From Streptacidiphilus anmyonensis (GTDB lineage: Bacteria > Actinomycetota > Actinomycetes > Streptomycetales > Streptomycetaceae), in contig NZ_BBPQ01000012.1 of the NCBI RefSeq assembly GCF_000787855.1, positions 22,383 to 86,382 on the forward strand: a stretch of DNA of 64,000 nucleotides. Direction: 5' to 3'. Every line of letters begins with the position of its first letter. Position 1 is the first letter of the stretch. Below the pieces are notes generated by a model, which saw nothing but the letters and a program-made list of their open reading frames with translations, made no database searches and was not told where the DNA came from. Of this stretch, positions 25,749 through 33,341 are shown piece after piece. The translations under genes were made by a program, and so were the position numbers.

Positions 25749-26287
25749 GCGACTTTTCGGACCTGGTGCGGCGAGTCCGCGAATGCGCAGTCGAGCAGGC
25801 GGAGTCCTTGCCGGACTGCGTCACGGACCTGGACATCGCGGCCGCCGAGGGTGAGCTCGGATTCGCTCTGCCGATGATTCTGGGTCTTTTGTACCGGCAG
25901 GTGGCCAACGGGGGCTTCGGCCCGGAGTACACCCTGCTGCCCCTCATCGGACAGGGACGGACGGCCGTGTCGGAGTACGGACCCCTCCGCGGGGCCGCCT
26001 CCGACTACTGGCCGCAGGGAGTGCTGCCCATCCTGGACTGGGGCTGCGGCATGTATGCCGCTGTGGACTGCCTCGATCCTGCCGCGCCCGTCTTGCTGTT
26101 CGAGCCGAACGCCGGCTCGGACGACTGGGCCGACGCATGGTTTCTTGACTCGCCGTCCCTGGCAGCGTGGCTGACCGCCTGGCTGGAAGGGACCGGCTGG
26201 TGGGAGGAGGAGGTCATGATGGCCGAGGACGCGCAGGAACCCATGCCCTGGCCCGATGCCTCACGGCGGCTCGCGGCGGACCGCTGA
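25745..26287 (+). CDS. SMI1/KNR4 (SUKH) family protein
   Basis: 180 aa. The SUKH fold is recognisable from AAEGELGFALPMILGLLYRQVANGGFGP (the family ExxLGxxLPxxYxxxxxxxNGG pattern), then YTLLPLIG and PILDWGCGMYAAVDC. Members often serve as immunity proteins to secreted toxins, but many stand alone. No toxin gene is visible beside it here. Confidence 0.85.
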   Translation: MSDFSDLVRRVRECAVEQAESLPDCVTDLDIAAAEGELGFALPMILGLLYRQVANGGFGPEYTLLPLIGQGRTAVSEYGPLRGAASDYWPQGVLPILDWGCGMYAAVDCLDPAAPVLLFEPNAGSDDWADAWFLDSPSLAAWLTAWLEGTGWWEEEVMMAEDAQEPMPWPDASRRLAADR

Positions 26288-26482
26288 GCGAGGTACGGCG
26301 CGTCGACCGGCAAGATCGAGAGAGGATGCCGAGACCTCTGGCGGCGCCGGCCGAGCCCCGGCTCATGTGTCGCGCCGCAGGTCAGGGAGGTAGCGAATCC
26401 GCCTGGACCCCCGGACGAACGGACTGGGAACCTGTGCGGGCCTTCGGCTCACTGGTCTCGTCTGTGGCTGTCCCGGGTCAAC

Positions 26483-26683
26483 GTGGCGGAGTTGGGCAAG
26501 GAGCAGGCACGGCAGGCACGTCGGATCCTCGCGCATGCGGGACTGCACGGGCACGAGTACGCGATCGACGCCATGCCGGCGGTCGTGGCGCTGCAGCAGA
26601 GGGGGCAAGTGACGGCGTTCACCTCTGACACTGATGACTTGGAGAAGCTGGTACCGAGTCACATCGTCGTCAAGAAGGTCTGA
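26483..26683 (+). pseudogene. C-terminal fragment of a PIN-like toxin
   Basis: 66 codons reading ELGKEQARQARRILAHAGLHGHEYAIDAMPAVVALQQRGQVTAFTSDTDDLEKLV, which is the C-terminal half of a PIN/VapC-like protein with its Asp in YAIDAM and TSDTDD. Sense continues some codons upstream (RLWLSRVNV) without a start. The N-terminal catalytic half is absent, so it is a decayed toxin gene. Confidence 0.6.
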
Positions 26684-26736
26684 AGCGCCGCCCGGCCGTC
26701 GGTAGAGACGGCCAGGGGCCACCTGGCCGGTGAGTC

Positions 26737-26922
26737 GTGGCGTCGTTGACCAACATCGCCCGGCACGCCTCGCATGCGCGTACCGCGAGCATCGAGGTTG
26801 GGCTCGTCGGTATGTGCGAACGGGTGGAGGCACTCGGCGGCTCACTGGGTGCGGGGACCGGAGCCGCGCGGCGGCTGGCACGTGTCGGCCCGCATTCCCT
26901 TCTCCGCCGGGGAGGCCGGGGG
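26737..26922 (+). pseudogene. remnant of a sensor histidine kinase
   Basis: The frame opens within an HATPase domain (LTNIARHASHARTASIEV, then GLVGMCERVEALGGSLGAG, the N and G boxes). The C-terminal GGWHVSARIPF continues in another frame, showing a frameshift. The whole N-terminal sensor and the segment between N and G boxes are missing. It is a NarL/LiaS-type kinase that has decayed. Confidence 0.7.
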
Positions 26923-27440
26923 ACGATCAGGGTCCGGCTGGCGGACGACCAGGCGATGAGCCGCAGCGGGCTGCGGCTCATCCTGGAGGACCAGGACGAC
27001 ATCATGGTTGCCGGGGAGGCCGCGGAAGGCGCCGAAGCCGTGGAGTTGGACCGCCGGCTGCGGCCGGACGTCTGCCTCGTCCACATCCGGTTGCCCCGCC
27101 CGGACGGCATCGAGGTGACCCGCGCCCTGGCCGGGCCAGGCGTTCTTGACCCGTTGCGCGTGGTCATCGTCACCACCTTCGACCTCGACGAGTACGTCTA
27201 CGACGGCCGCGCGCAGGGGCTGTCGGCTTCGTCTTCACCATCACACTGCGGCTACGGCGGGCCTGGCCCCGACGCGCGCCGCGACCCTGTCGGGGCCCGC
27301 GCAGCCGCTCTCGCTGCGGGAGTTGGAGGTCGTCCAGGCGATTGCCCGCGGCCGGAGCCGGCTCGAGGGTTCCTTCGCGCCCAGGAGCGGACCGGGGCTC
27401 CGCTCTGGTTGCCGGGCGCACCTGGTCCAGGGGGTTGAGA
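26923..27440 (+). pseudogene. decayed NarL-type response regulator
   Basis: A receiver domain reads IRVRLADDQAMSRSGLRLILEDQDDIMVAG to about 27200. The LuxR-type HTH (LSLRELEVVQAIARGRS) then continues in a different frame near 27310-27360, so there is at least one frameshift. The expected start codon is ACG (26923) behind a GGAGG, and the phosphorylated Asp position is His (DVCLVHIRLP). These together mark a pseudogene, partner of the kinase remnant. Confidence 0.75.
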
Positions 27441-27666
27441 TGTCCTCCGGCCGCATCACGATCCTGGGCTGATGCCGGTCGACCGCCGCGCCGGTCGACG
27501 GTTGGCGATCCGGGCCGAGCTGGACGCTTTATGTCATGGCCGGTCTTGTCCAGCCTGCAGATCTTTTCTCTCCCCGCGGCCTGCGGAAGTATTCATGTTG
27601 TCGGAGCCGCGAGGAACGAAAGAACTCGGAAAGCGGCGATGCCAACGAGGGTCATCGAGGAGAGCC

Positions 27667-27849
27667 ATGAATCGGCAGTACGTGAGCAAGAGCACTTCGG
27701 TCGTCTTGATGCTGGCGATCTGCGCGACTTTCCTCGGTGTCATTCTTGCGCAAGCTTGGACCGGCGGCCAAGGGGCCGTCGGAAACCGAGCCTTCGCCGT
27801 GTCGGCCAGCCAGCCGGTCACGCCTTCCGACCTCACCTGGGGAAACTGA
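27667..27849 (+). CDS. 60-aa single-span membrane or secreted peptide
   Basis: Strong start: AGGAG 4 nt before ATG 27667. MNRQYVSKS is followed by one hydrophobic helix (VVLMLAICATFLGVILAQAW, residues 12-31), which could be a signal peptide or anchor. A 29-aa tail follows, ending in TPSDLTWGN. It starts the cluster, 31 bp upstream of the first precursor. It could be an immunity or processing helper, or simply a small exported peptide. I do not recognise a family. Confidence 0.7.
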   Translation: MNRQYVSKSTSVVLMLAICATFLGVILAQAWTGGQGAVGNRAFAVSASQPVTPSDLTWGN

Positions 27850-27880
27850 GGCGACGATAAGTCGCGAAGGGGTCAGCTAA

Positions 27881-28036
27881 ATGGAGAAGAACAGCCTTCC
27901 CGAGATCGGCCCTGCTGTCGAGAACTCAGTGGGAGACGCCGGCGGCGCCGAAATCTCGTTCGCGATGTGGGAGGTGTTCGAGCCGACGATCGAGGAGAGC
28001 ATCCTCGCGAGCGGCCACCACATCGCCGGGATCTGA
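27881..28036 (+). CDS. RiPP precursor peptide 1
   Basis: 51 aa, acidic leader (MEKNSLPEIGPAVEN, then EISFAMWEV) followed by FEPTIEESILASGHHIAGI to the stop. The start has AAGGGG 8 nt upstream. It shares 15 of 19 C-terminal positions with precursor 2, while the N-terminal parts differ. If the cluster's prolyl-oligopeptidase-like enzyme cuts after the conserved Pro35, the core would be TIEESILASGHHIAGI (16 aa). No Cys, Asp or Asn is in that core; Ser, Thr, His and Ile are the candidate modified residues. Confidence 0.85.
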   Translation: MEKNSLPEIGPAVENSVGDAGGAEISFAMWEVFEPTIEESILASGHHIAGI

Positions 28037-28063
28037 CGGGACTCCGGAATCCGCATCAAGTCT

Positions 28064-28087
28064 TCCCCCGGCGAACCGACCGGGGGA
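28064..28087 (+). promoter_or_regulatory. hairpin between the two precursor genes
   Basis: 8-bp stem TCCCCCGG/CCGGGGGA with an 8-nt loop, 27 bp after precursor 1 and 26 bp before precursor 2. It may stabilise or partly terminate the precursor 1 message. Confidence 0.5.
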
Positions 28088-28113
28088 CTCACGAAAAACC
28101 ACAGGAGGAAATG

Positions 28114-28260
28114 ATGGGCGAGAACCTGACCAACGTGAACGGCGACGTCGAGGCCGTCGAGGAGACCGTCTCCGAGCCGTTCACGGTCGGCGACAGCTTC
28201 GAGCCGACCGTCGAGGAGAGCATCCTCGCCAGCGGCCTGCACATCCAGGGCGGCTGGTAA
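28114..28260 (+). CDS. RiPP precursor peptide 2
   Basis: 48 aa. Two adjacent ATGs (28111, 28114) follow AGGAGG; the second has the better 5-nt spacing. Leader GENLTNVNGDVEAVEETVSEP is followed by FEPTVEESILASGLHIQGGW. The leader is highly acidic. Cleavage after the conserved Pro31 would give TVEESILASGLHIQGGW (17 aa). It differs from peptide 1 in the variable positions H to L, A to Q, and in a terminal GW. Confidence 0.87.
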   Translation: MGENLTNVNGDVEAVEETVSEPFTVGDSFEPTVEESILASGLHIQGGW

Positions 28261-28269
28261 CCAACGACT

Positions 28270-28286
28270 GACGGGCTTCGCCCGTC
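28270..28286 (+). promoter_or_regulatory. small hairpin after precursor 2
   Basis: 7-bp stem GACGGGC/GCCCGTC with a UUC loop, 9 bp after the precursor 2 stop. It probably protects the 3' end of the abundant precursor message. Confidence 0.5.
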
Positions 28287-28302
28287 GCCGTTCCTTCGGA
28301 GC

Positions 28303-28346
28303 GCGACCCGCGGCCACAGGGATGTACCCGGTCGGCCGCGGGTCGC
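28303..28346 (+). terminator. 13-bp stem-loop between precursors and maturation genes (attenuator)
   Basis: Perfect 13-bp stem (28303-28315 with 28334-28346), loop 18 nt, no U tract. It lies in the 113-bp gap before the first kinase, the longest gap in the operon. Such partial terminators let precursor mRNA exceed enzyme mRNA in RiPP operons. Confidence 0.6.
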
Positions 28347-28373
28347 CTCCGTTCGTATCCGAAGGGCAGAACT

Positions 28374-29249
28374 ATGTCCAGGCACATCGTCCGACTCGAT
28401 TTCTGGGGCGTCGGCGTTCGGGTCGATCTCCCCACAGCGGTGGATCAGGAGCATTTCAGCTTCCAGTTCAGAAACCACCTCGTCGAGGAACCCGCTGAAG
28501 GGCCAGATCAGCAGAGCGCTCAGGATCTGACCGTCGTCTTCCGATCGGACGGGGACGTCCCTTGGTGTCGAGCGGTGCTCGATCCGGGGATTCGAAAGGA
28601 TATCTGGATCAAGACGGGCGGCGGAGAGGCCCAGCTCTATGATTCATGGCTGAGGGGCTCCTCGCGACCCTCTCCCCTCCCCCCGCTCGGTTTTCCTCCG
28701 CTGGCCGGAGAATTCCGGGCGGTGCACGCCGCGTGCGCTCTTCCCGCCGACGGTGGTCCGGGGATCGTGGTGACGGGTGAGAGCGGAGCGGGAAAGAGCT
28801 CGATCCTGCTCTACCTGCTCGAATCCGGACACCTTTACGGAGGAGACGACCTGGTGCCGGTATCGCGCTCCGGGATCCGACCCTATCTCCGGACCATGAA
28901 TATCCGCACCGCTACATTGCGCAGCCTGCCCGCCGGCCTTCAGGAGAGGATCCGAGAGCACGGCCGACCGATGGAGACGCCTTCGGGGGTGACCTATCTG
29001 GTCCAGCCCGCCGATCTCGGTTACCCCTCGGCCGCTGCGGAGGTCGTGACGGAGGTGCATCGGGTCCATCTGACGGCCGCCGACGCGTTCTCGGCGGAGG
29101 TCCAGGCGGACGGTCGTCTCGCGATCGGGTGGGACGCCCCGCGCCATCGGGCCGAGGCGATGAGCGCGGTGGGACAGTACGTTCGATCGGCGAAGCCGTT
29201 CCGATTCGCGCCTGACGGGATCAGCGCGAAGGCAGCGGTCGCCGCATGA
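28374..29249 (+). CDS. HPr-kinase-like protein A
   Basis: 291 aa. An N-terminal domain (VRLDFWGVGVRVDLP, then FSFQFRNHLVEEP) resembles that of protein B. The HprK-like kinase core has VHAACALPADGGPGIVVTGESGAGKSS (P-loop G135-S142) and GGDDLVPV with the Asp pair D158/D159 that in HprK follows RGHrLvaDD. All catalytic elements are therefore present. HprK-related kinases occur in lasso peptide clusters, where one phosphorylates the peptide on Ser. The likely substrate here is a Ser or Thr of the precursors. Stop overlaps the next gene by 4 bp. Confidence 0.8.
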   Translation: MSRHIVRLDFWGVGVRVDLPTAVDQEHFSFQFRNHLVEEPAEGPDQQSAQDLTVVFRSDGDVPWCRAVLDPGIRKDIWIKTGGGEAQLYDSWLRGSSRPSPLPPLGFPPLAGEFRAVHAACALPADGGPGIVVTGESGAGKSSILLYLLESGHLYGGDDLVPVSRSGIRPYLRTMNIRTATLRSLPAGLQERIREHGRPMETPSGVTYLVQPADLGYPSAAAEVVTEVHRVHLTAADAFSAEVQADGRLAIGWDAPRHRAEAMSAVGQYVRSAKPFRFAPDGISAKAAVAA

Positions 29250-30091
29250 GCACACAGCGCCTGGACTTCGATTTCTTTGGCATCTCCACCGTGCTGGAGC
29301 TCGATGAGGAGGACGTCGCCACAGCCTCCTGGTTCTTTCGCCGACACCTGCTGGCGCAACCCCTCCCCGCCCACAAGATGCCGAAGGTGCGGGTGGCGTG
29401 CGGCCGCGGGTTCTTCGAGTCGCTGCTCGCGCACTCCACCGACGAGAAGTCGATGAGGCTGACAGACAGTCAGGGCACCCGCGAACTCACGTTCACCTCG
29501 TGGTCGCACGCTCCGAGCTTCATGCCGCCCTTCGCCAGCCACGAGTTCCTGGACCGCTACGCGATCATGCACGGTGCCGCTCTGGCAACGCCTGAGGGCC
29601 GTGGCCTGGTGCTGGTGGGGCGCAACTACATCGGCAAGACCGCACTGACGTTGGAGTTGCTCAAGCGCGGCTTCCACCTCGTCAGCGACAGCTGCGTCGT
29701 CATCGACTACGGGAGCCCGGTGGGGCCGCGACTACGTCGTTACGAGACGCCCTTCGGATTCCGACGCAACACCTTGCGGCGGTGGAAGCAGCAACTGGCA
29801 GGGGTGGAGCGGCGAAGCCAGATCTCGGAAGTGACCGGCGAGGTCGTCCTCGCGCACGCGCACGACGTCCTGCCGGACCTGAAGACCGCAGACCGGGTTC
29901 CGCTCGATCTGATGGTGTCCCTGACCGCGGAGGACGCGGACGAGGCGCCCTCGCAGGTGTTGCGTGTCTATCCGGAAGCTGCGGGACCTCGCGTGATGGA
30001 GACGGTCAATCTGGCGCGTCGCCACCGTCTGGGCGGGGTCGACCAGATGAAGGTCCGGGACTCGGCGGACAGGATCACGCAGCTGCTCTGA
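29246..30091 (+). CDS. HPr-kinase-like protein B
   Basis: 281 aa paralogue of protein A. The N-terminus (FDFFGISTVLELDEED) matches A. The core reads MHGAALATPEGRGLVLVGRNYIGKTALTLELLKRGFHLVSDSCVVI, close to HprK, with P-loop G125-T132. The second Asp of the HprK DD pair is Ser (SDS, 147-149), so its catalysis may be altered or it may act as a heteromer partner or binding protein. Translation is coupled to protein A. Confidence 0.8.
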   Translation: MSTQRLDFDFFGISTVLELDEEDVATASWFFRRHLLAQPLPAHKMPKVRVACGRGFFESLLAHSTDEKSMRLTDSQGTRELTFTSWSHAPSFMPPFASHEFLDRYAIMHGAALATPEGRGLVLVGRNYIGKTALTLELLKRGFHLVSDSCVVIDYGSPVGPRLRRYETPFGFRRNTLRRWKQQLAGVERRSQISEVTGEVVLAHAHDVLPDLKTADRVPLDLMVSLTAEDADEAPSQVLRVYPEAAGPRVMETVNLARRHRLGGVDQMKVRDSADRITQLL

Positions 30092-30142
30092 CGATGCCCC
30101 GGCTCCGTGCGATCGCCCGAGAGCCGGCCCGATGTAGGACAG

Positions 30143-31444
30143 ATGAGAGAGACGACAGTGCAGATTCTCGAGGCAGGTCAGCGCCGGGCGCTGAGGGTAA
30201 GGGACTTCCGACGACTGTGGGCCGGTGCTTCGGTCAGTCTGCTGGGCACGCAGGTGACTGTGCTCGCCCTGCCCACCGTGTTCGTGTTGTCCATCCATGG
30301 CGGACCGTTGGAGGTCTCGCTGGTCAATGCGATCCAGTACGCCGCCATGCTGCTGGGGCTCGGCTGGGCGGGCCGTGTGGCGGACCGGTTGGACCCGAGG
30401 ACCATCATGGTCGGCTGTGACTCGGTCCGAGCCACTGCCCTGGTGGCCATCCTCGTGATGAGCACGCTCGCCCGGCCCCAGGGCTGGGCGGTCCTGCTGG
30501 TGGCTGCGGTCATCGGCGCCGCCAGTGCGTTCAACGACACCGCGGTGGCTGTTGTGGTCCCTCGGGCACTCGTCGCGGACCTGCGCATCTACGGCAACAC
30601 GCTCTATGCCCAGAGCCAGTACGTGGCCTTCTCCCTGGGGCCGCCCCTCGCCGGCCTGTTGGTCGGTCTGTTCGGGGGAGGCCGTGCGGTCGCCATCGAC
30701 GCGGGCAGCTACGTCGTTTCCGCCTTCTTCGCCAGCCGACTCAGCCGTGCGGTGACCGGGGGCGAGGGACGGAGCAACTCCGCGCCCGCGGGCTCGTCCC
30801 GGGCTTCGGCCGCCCGCATGGTGTGGGGGACGAAGGCGCTGCGGAGCGTCGCCCTGGCGTCGGCCACGGGCAACCTCGGCCACCAGATGGTGCAGGGCGT
30901 CTACCTGCTGTTCCTCTACCGGTCCTACGGACTGTCCCCGGAGCTGGTGGGTCTGGGGTTCGGCGTCGGCGGGGTGGCCGGGATCTTCGGAGCGCGCTCA
31001 GCTGGTCCGCTCGCCCGGCGACTGGGCAACGGTTGGGCGCTCATGCTCGCGACGGTGTCGGGCGGCGGATCGTGGTTGCTGCTGTTCGTTCCGGGCGTCC
31101 CTCACGTCGTGGTGGTCGGCCTGGCAGCGACTCTGATCAGCTTCTGCATGCCGCTCTTCGGCGTCGTGCAGGCCACCCTGCGACAGGCGGTCACGCCGGC
31201 GGAGCGGCAGGGAGCGGCAGCCGCGGGGGTCGGCTTCATCAGCCTGTGCACCGTGCCGGTCGGATTCCTCCTCGGTGGGTTGCTCGCGCAGGGCGCGGGA
31301 CTCACCACCACCCTGATCACCGGGGCGGGCGTGGCGATGCTCTCGGGTCTGTGGTGTCTGCCGCTCGTCCGCGAATCCTCGACGACGACGCCGAAGACGC
31401 ACGGGGTGTCCGACCTGCCCGTGCCGGCGCCGGCGATCGACTGA
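30143..31444 (+). CDS. MFS exporter
   Basis: 433 aa from ATG 30143, with GGA 3-6 nt upstream. About twelve hydrophobic helices are visible, and the loop AGRVADRLDPRTIMVGCDSVRA between helices 2 and 3 is the MFS motif-A region of the MFS_3/MdtH-like branch. It lies between the kinases and the radical SAM gene. Expected role: export of the mature peptide and self-resistance. Confidence 0.9.
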   Translation: MRETTVQILEAGQRRALRVRDFRRLWAGASVSLLGTQVTVLALPTVFVLSIHGGPLEVSLVNAIQYAAMLLGLGWAGRVADRLDPRTIMVGCDSVRATALVAILVMSTLARPQGWAVLLVAAVIGAASAFNDTAVAVVVPRALVADLRIYGNTLYAQSQYVAFSLGPPLAGLLVGLFGGGRAVAIDAGSYVVSAFFASRLSRAVTGGEGRSNSAPAGSSRASAARMVWGTKALRSVALASATGNLGHQMVQGVYLLFLYRSYGLSPELVGLGFGVGGVAGIFGARSAGPLARRLGNGWALMLATVSGGGSWLLLFVPGVPHVVVVGLAATLISFCMPLFGVVQATLRQAVTPAERQGAAAAGVGFISLCTVPVGFLLGGLLAQGAGLTTTLITGAGVAMLSGLWCLPLVRESSTTTPKTHGVSDLPVPAPAID

Positions 31445-31478
31445 AGACACCGCAGAGCCAGCCCCAGGAGCCTCAACC

Positions 31479-33341
31479 ATGTCCAAGCAGATATTCGAAC
31501 TGACTCCGGTCCGGCGCTCCGGAAAAGGCCGGACAAGCCCTCTACAGCTCGCCTTCCACCGGGTCGCGGTCGTCTCCTTGCCGTTCTACACGCAGTACAC
31601 GGCCTGTCTGCCGGCCATGCTGCTGCGGGAGATCACCAAGGCTCACGGCGCCGAGGCCGACCTGTTCGCGGGCCACATCGAGTTCGCGCTCGAGTTCATC
31701 CGCAGCCAGCGTGATCACGACGTCTACAAGGACCTGACGCACGAGGCGTCCTTCGCCGACCTCTGTCTGCTGCCCCTGCTCCGCGGGTGGGACGAGACGG
31801 ACATGCGTGCCGGTCTGGACGCCTACGCCGACCGGATCTCCGCGCCGGACCGGGAGTTCAGGGACCGTCTCGGCGCGGCCTTCGACTCGTATCTGGACGC
31901 GCTCGTGGAGCGACTGCACGGATACGACGTCATCGCGTTGACGGCGACCCACTTTCAGCTCGTCCCGTCCCTTCTGCTGGCCGAGCGGCTCAAGTCACGC
32001 TACGGATCGACCGGCCCGAAGGTCGTGCTGGGCGGGTACCTGGCGTCGATCGAGAACGCGCGACTTCTTCTGGAACAACACCAGGACGTCGACGTCATCG
32101 TCTACGGGGAGGGCGAGGACGTCTGGCCGCGGGTCATGCGGGCGCTGGAGCAGGGCCGACGGAAGGTGGTGCGGGGTTCCGCAGCGTCGTTCAGGAACTT
32201 CTTCCCCAAGCACGACGACCTCCTGCGTCAGGTGGCTCGCGTGCCGTGGCTGAAGGGGCGCTTCGCCGCGACCCTGGAGATCAGCCGCGGCTGCTACTGG
32301 GACAAGTGCGACTTCTGCAACTTCAACGCGGCCTACGACGCGGTCTTCAAGGCGCATGCCGCCGAGCGCACCCTCGCGGAGATGGACCGTCTGGAGCGGG
32401 AGTTCGGGCAACGCAAGTTCCAGTTCACCGACACCGCGATCCCACGTACCCTCACCCGGCATCTCATCCAGCAGGACCTCCGTCGGGATTGGGACGTCTT
32501 CCTCGAGATCCGCCCGGACTTCGACTACTACGAGTACGAGGCGCTGCAACGACTGGGGACGATCCGCGTCCAGATCGGCATCGAGTCCATCGTCGAGAGC
32601 CACCTGGACAGGATGAACAAGAACTCCACGGTCGGCGACAACGTCCGCGCGCTGCTCATCTGCCAGCAGTTGGACATCGCGCCGACCTGGGGACTGCTGA
32701 TCAACCATCCGAACGAGACCGTCGAGGAGCTCGACGCGACCCTTGAGCGGATGCGCGCCTGGCGCCATCTTCCCCCACCGAAGTACGCGAGCTTCTGCGA
32801 GCTGCGCGTCGGAAGCGCCCTGGACCAGCAGCGTGACGAGATCCTCTCGGCTCCCGTGTATCCCTGCCCGGCCTACGCGCTGTTGCTTCCGCTTCGGCCG
32901 GAGTGCGCCGACTTCGTGCCGGTGGAGTCCTCCGACCAGCCGGCGGATCCGGAACGCGTATCGAGGCTGAAGCTGATCCAGCGCGAGATCGACGCCTGGC
33001 AGGCGGACTACGACGCCGGATCACGCTTGCTCGGGAGGCTGACGGAGAGCGGCCTGGTCGAGATCTCGGACCGCCGTCGCCCGGGACACGAGCAGATCGA
33101 CCTGCTGAACGAGCACGCGAGCGCTGTCATTCGCACGATGGCCAACGGTGCTCTGACCGTCGAGGAGATCACCGCGCTGGTCTCCTGCTCCACGAGTGCG
33201 GCGCAGCAGCTCTGCTCGGAGCTGGTGGACGCCGGATACGCCTTCTGGTCGGTTCAGCGGCGCTCGGCCCGACCGGTCCTGGAGGGCCTCGTCGGGGGGT
33301 TGATCGCCGCAGCCGCGCCGCTCCCGGAAAGGGTGTCCTGA
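31479..33341 (+). CDS. B12-binding radical SAM RiPP maturase
   Basis: 620 aa. An N-terminal cobalamin-binding Rossmann region (about 25-240; VVLGGYLASIENA, VIVYGEGEDVWP) is followed by a radical SAM core with cluster motif CYWDKCDFC (C272, C277, C280; spacing CX4CX2C rather than CX3CX2C). The barrel segments EIRPDFDYYEYE and VQIGIESI come next. Residues about 545-600 (LLNEHASAVIRTMANGALTVEEITALV) resemble a PqqD-like leader-recognition fold. Expected reaction: C-methylation at unactivated carbons of the peptide. No separate recognition protein is present, consistent with the fused domain. The stop overlaps the next start (TGATG). Confidence 0.85.
   Translation: MSKQIFELTPVRRSGKGRTSPLQLAFHRVAVVSLPFYTQYTACLPAMLLREITKAHGAEADLFAGHIEFALEFIRSQRDHDVYKDLTHEASFADLCLLPLLRGWDETDMRAGLDAYADRISAPDREFRDRLGAAFDSYLDALVERLHGYDVIALTATHFQLVPSLLLAERLKSRYGSTGPKVVLGGYLASIENARLLLEQHQDVDVIVYGEGEDVWPRVMRALEQGRRKVVRGSAASFRNFFPKHDDLLRQVARVPWLKGRFAATLEISRGCYWDKCDFCNFNAAYDAVFKAHAAERTLAEMDRLEREFGQRKFQFTDTAIPRTLTRHLIQQDLRRDWDVFLEIRPDFDYYEYEALQRLGTIRVQIGIESIVESHLDRMNKNSTVGDNVRALLICQQLDIAPTWGLLINHPNETVEELDATLERMRAWRHLPPPKYASFCELRVGSALDQQRDEILSAPVYPCPAYALLLPLRPECADFVPVESSDQPADPERVSRLKLIQREIDAWQADYDAGSRLLGRLTESGLVEISDRRRPGHEQIDLLNEHASAVIRTMANGALTVEEITALVSCSTSAAQQLCSELVDAGYAFWSVQRRSARPVLEGLVGGLIAAAAPLPERVS

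Noticed and set aside
31479..33341. Bottromycin-type cluster, because of the B12 radical SAM methyltransferase
   Set aside because: No YcaO pair and the precursors lack an N-terminal core with follower peptide.
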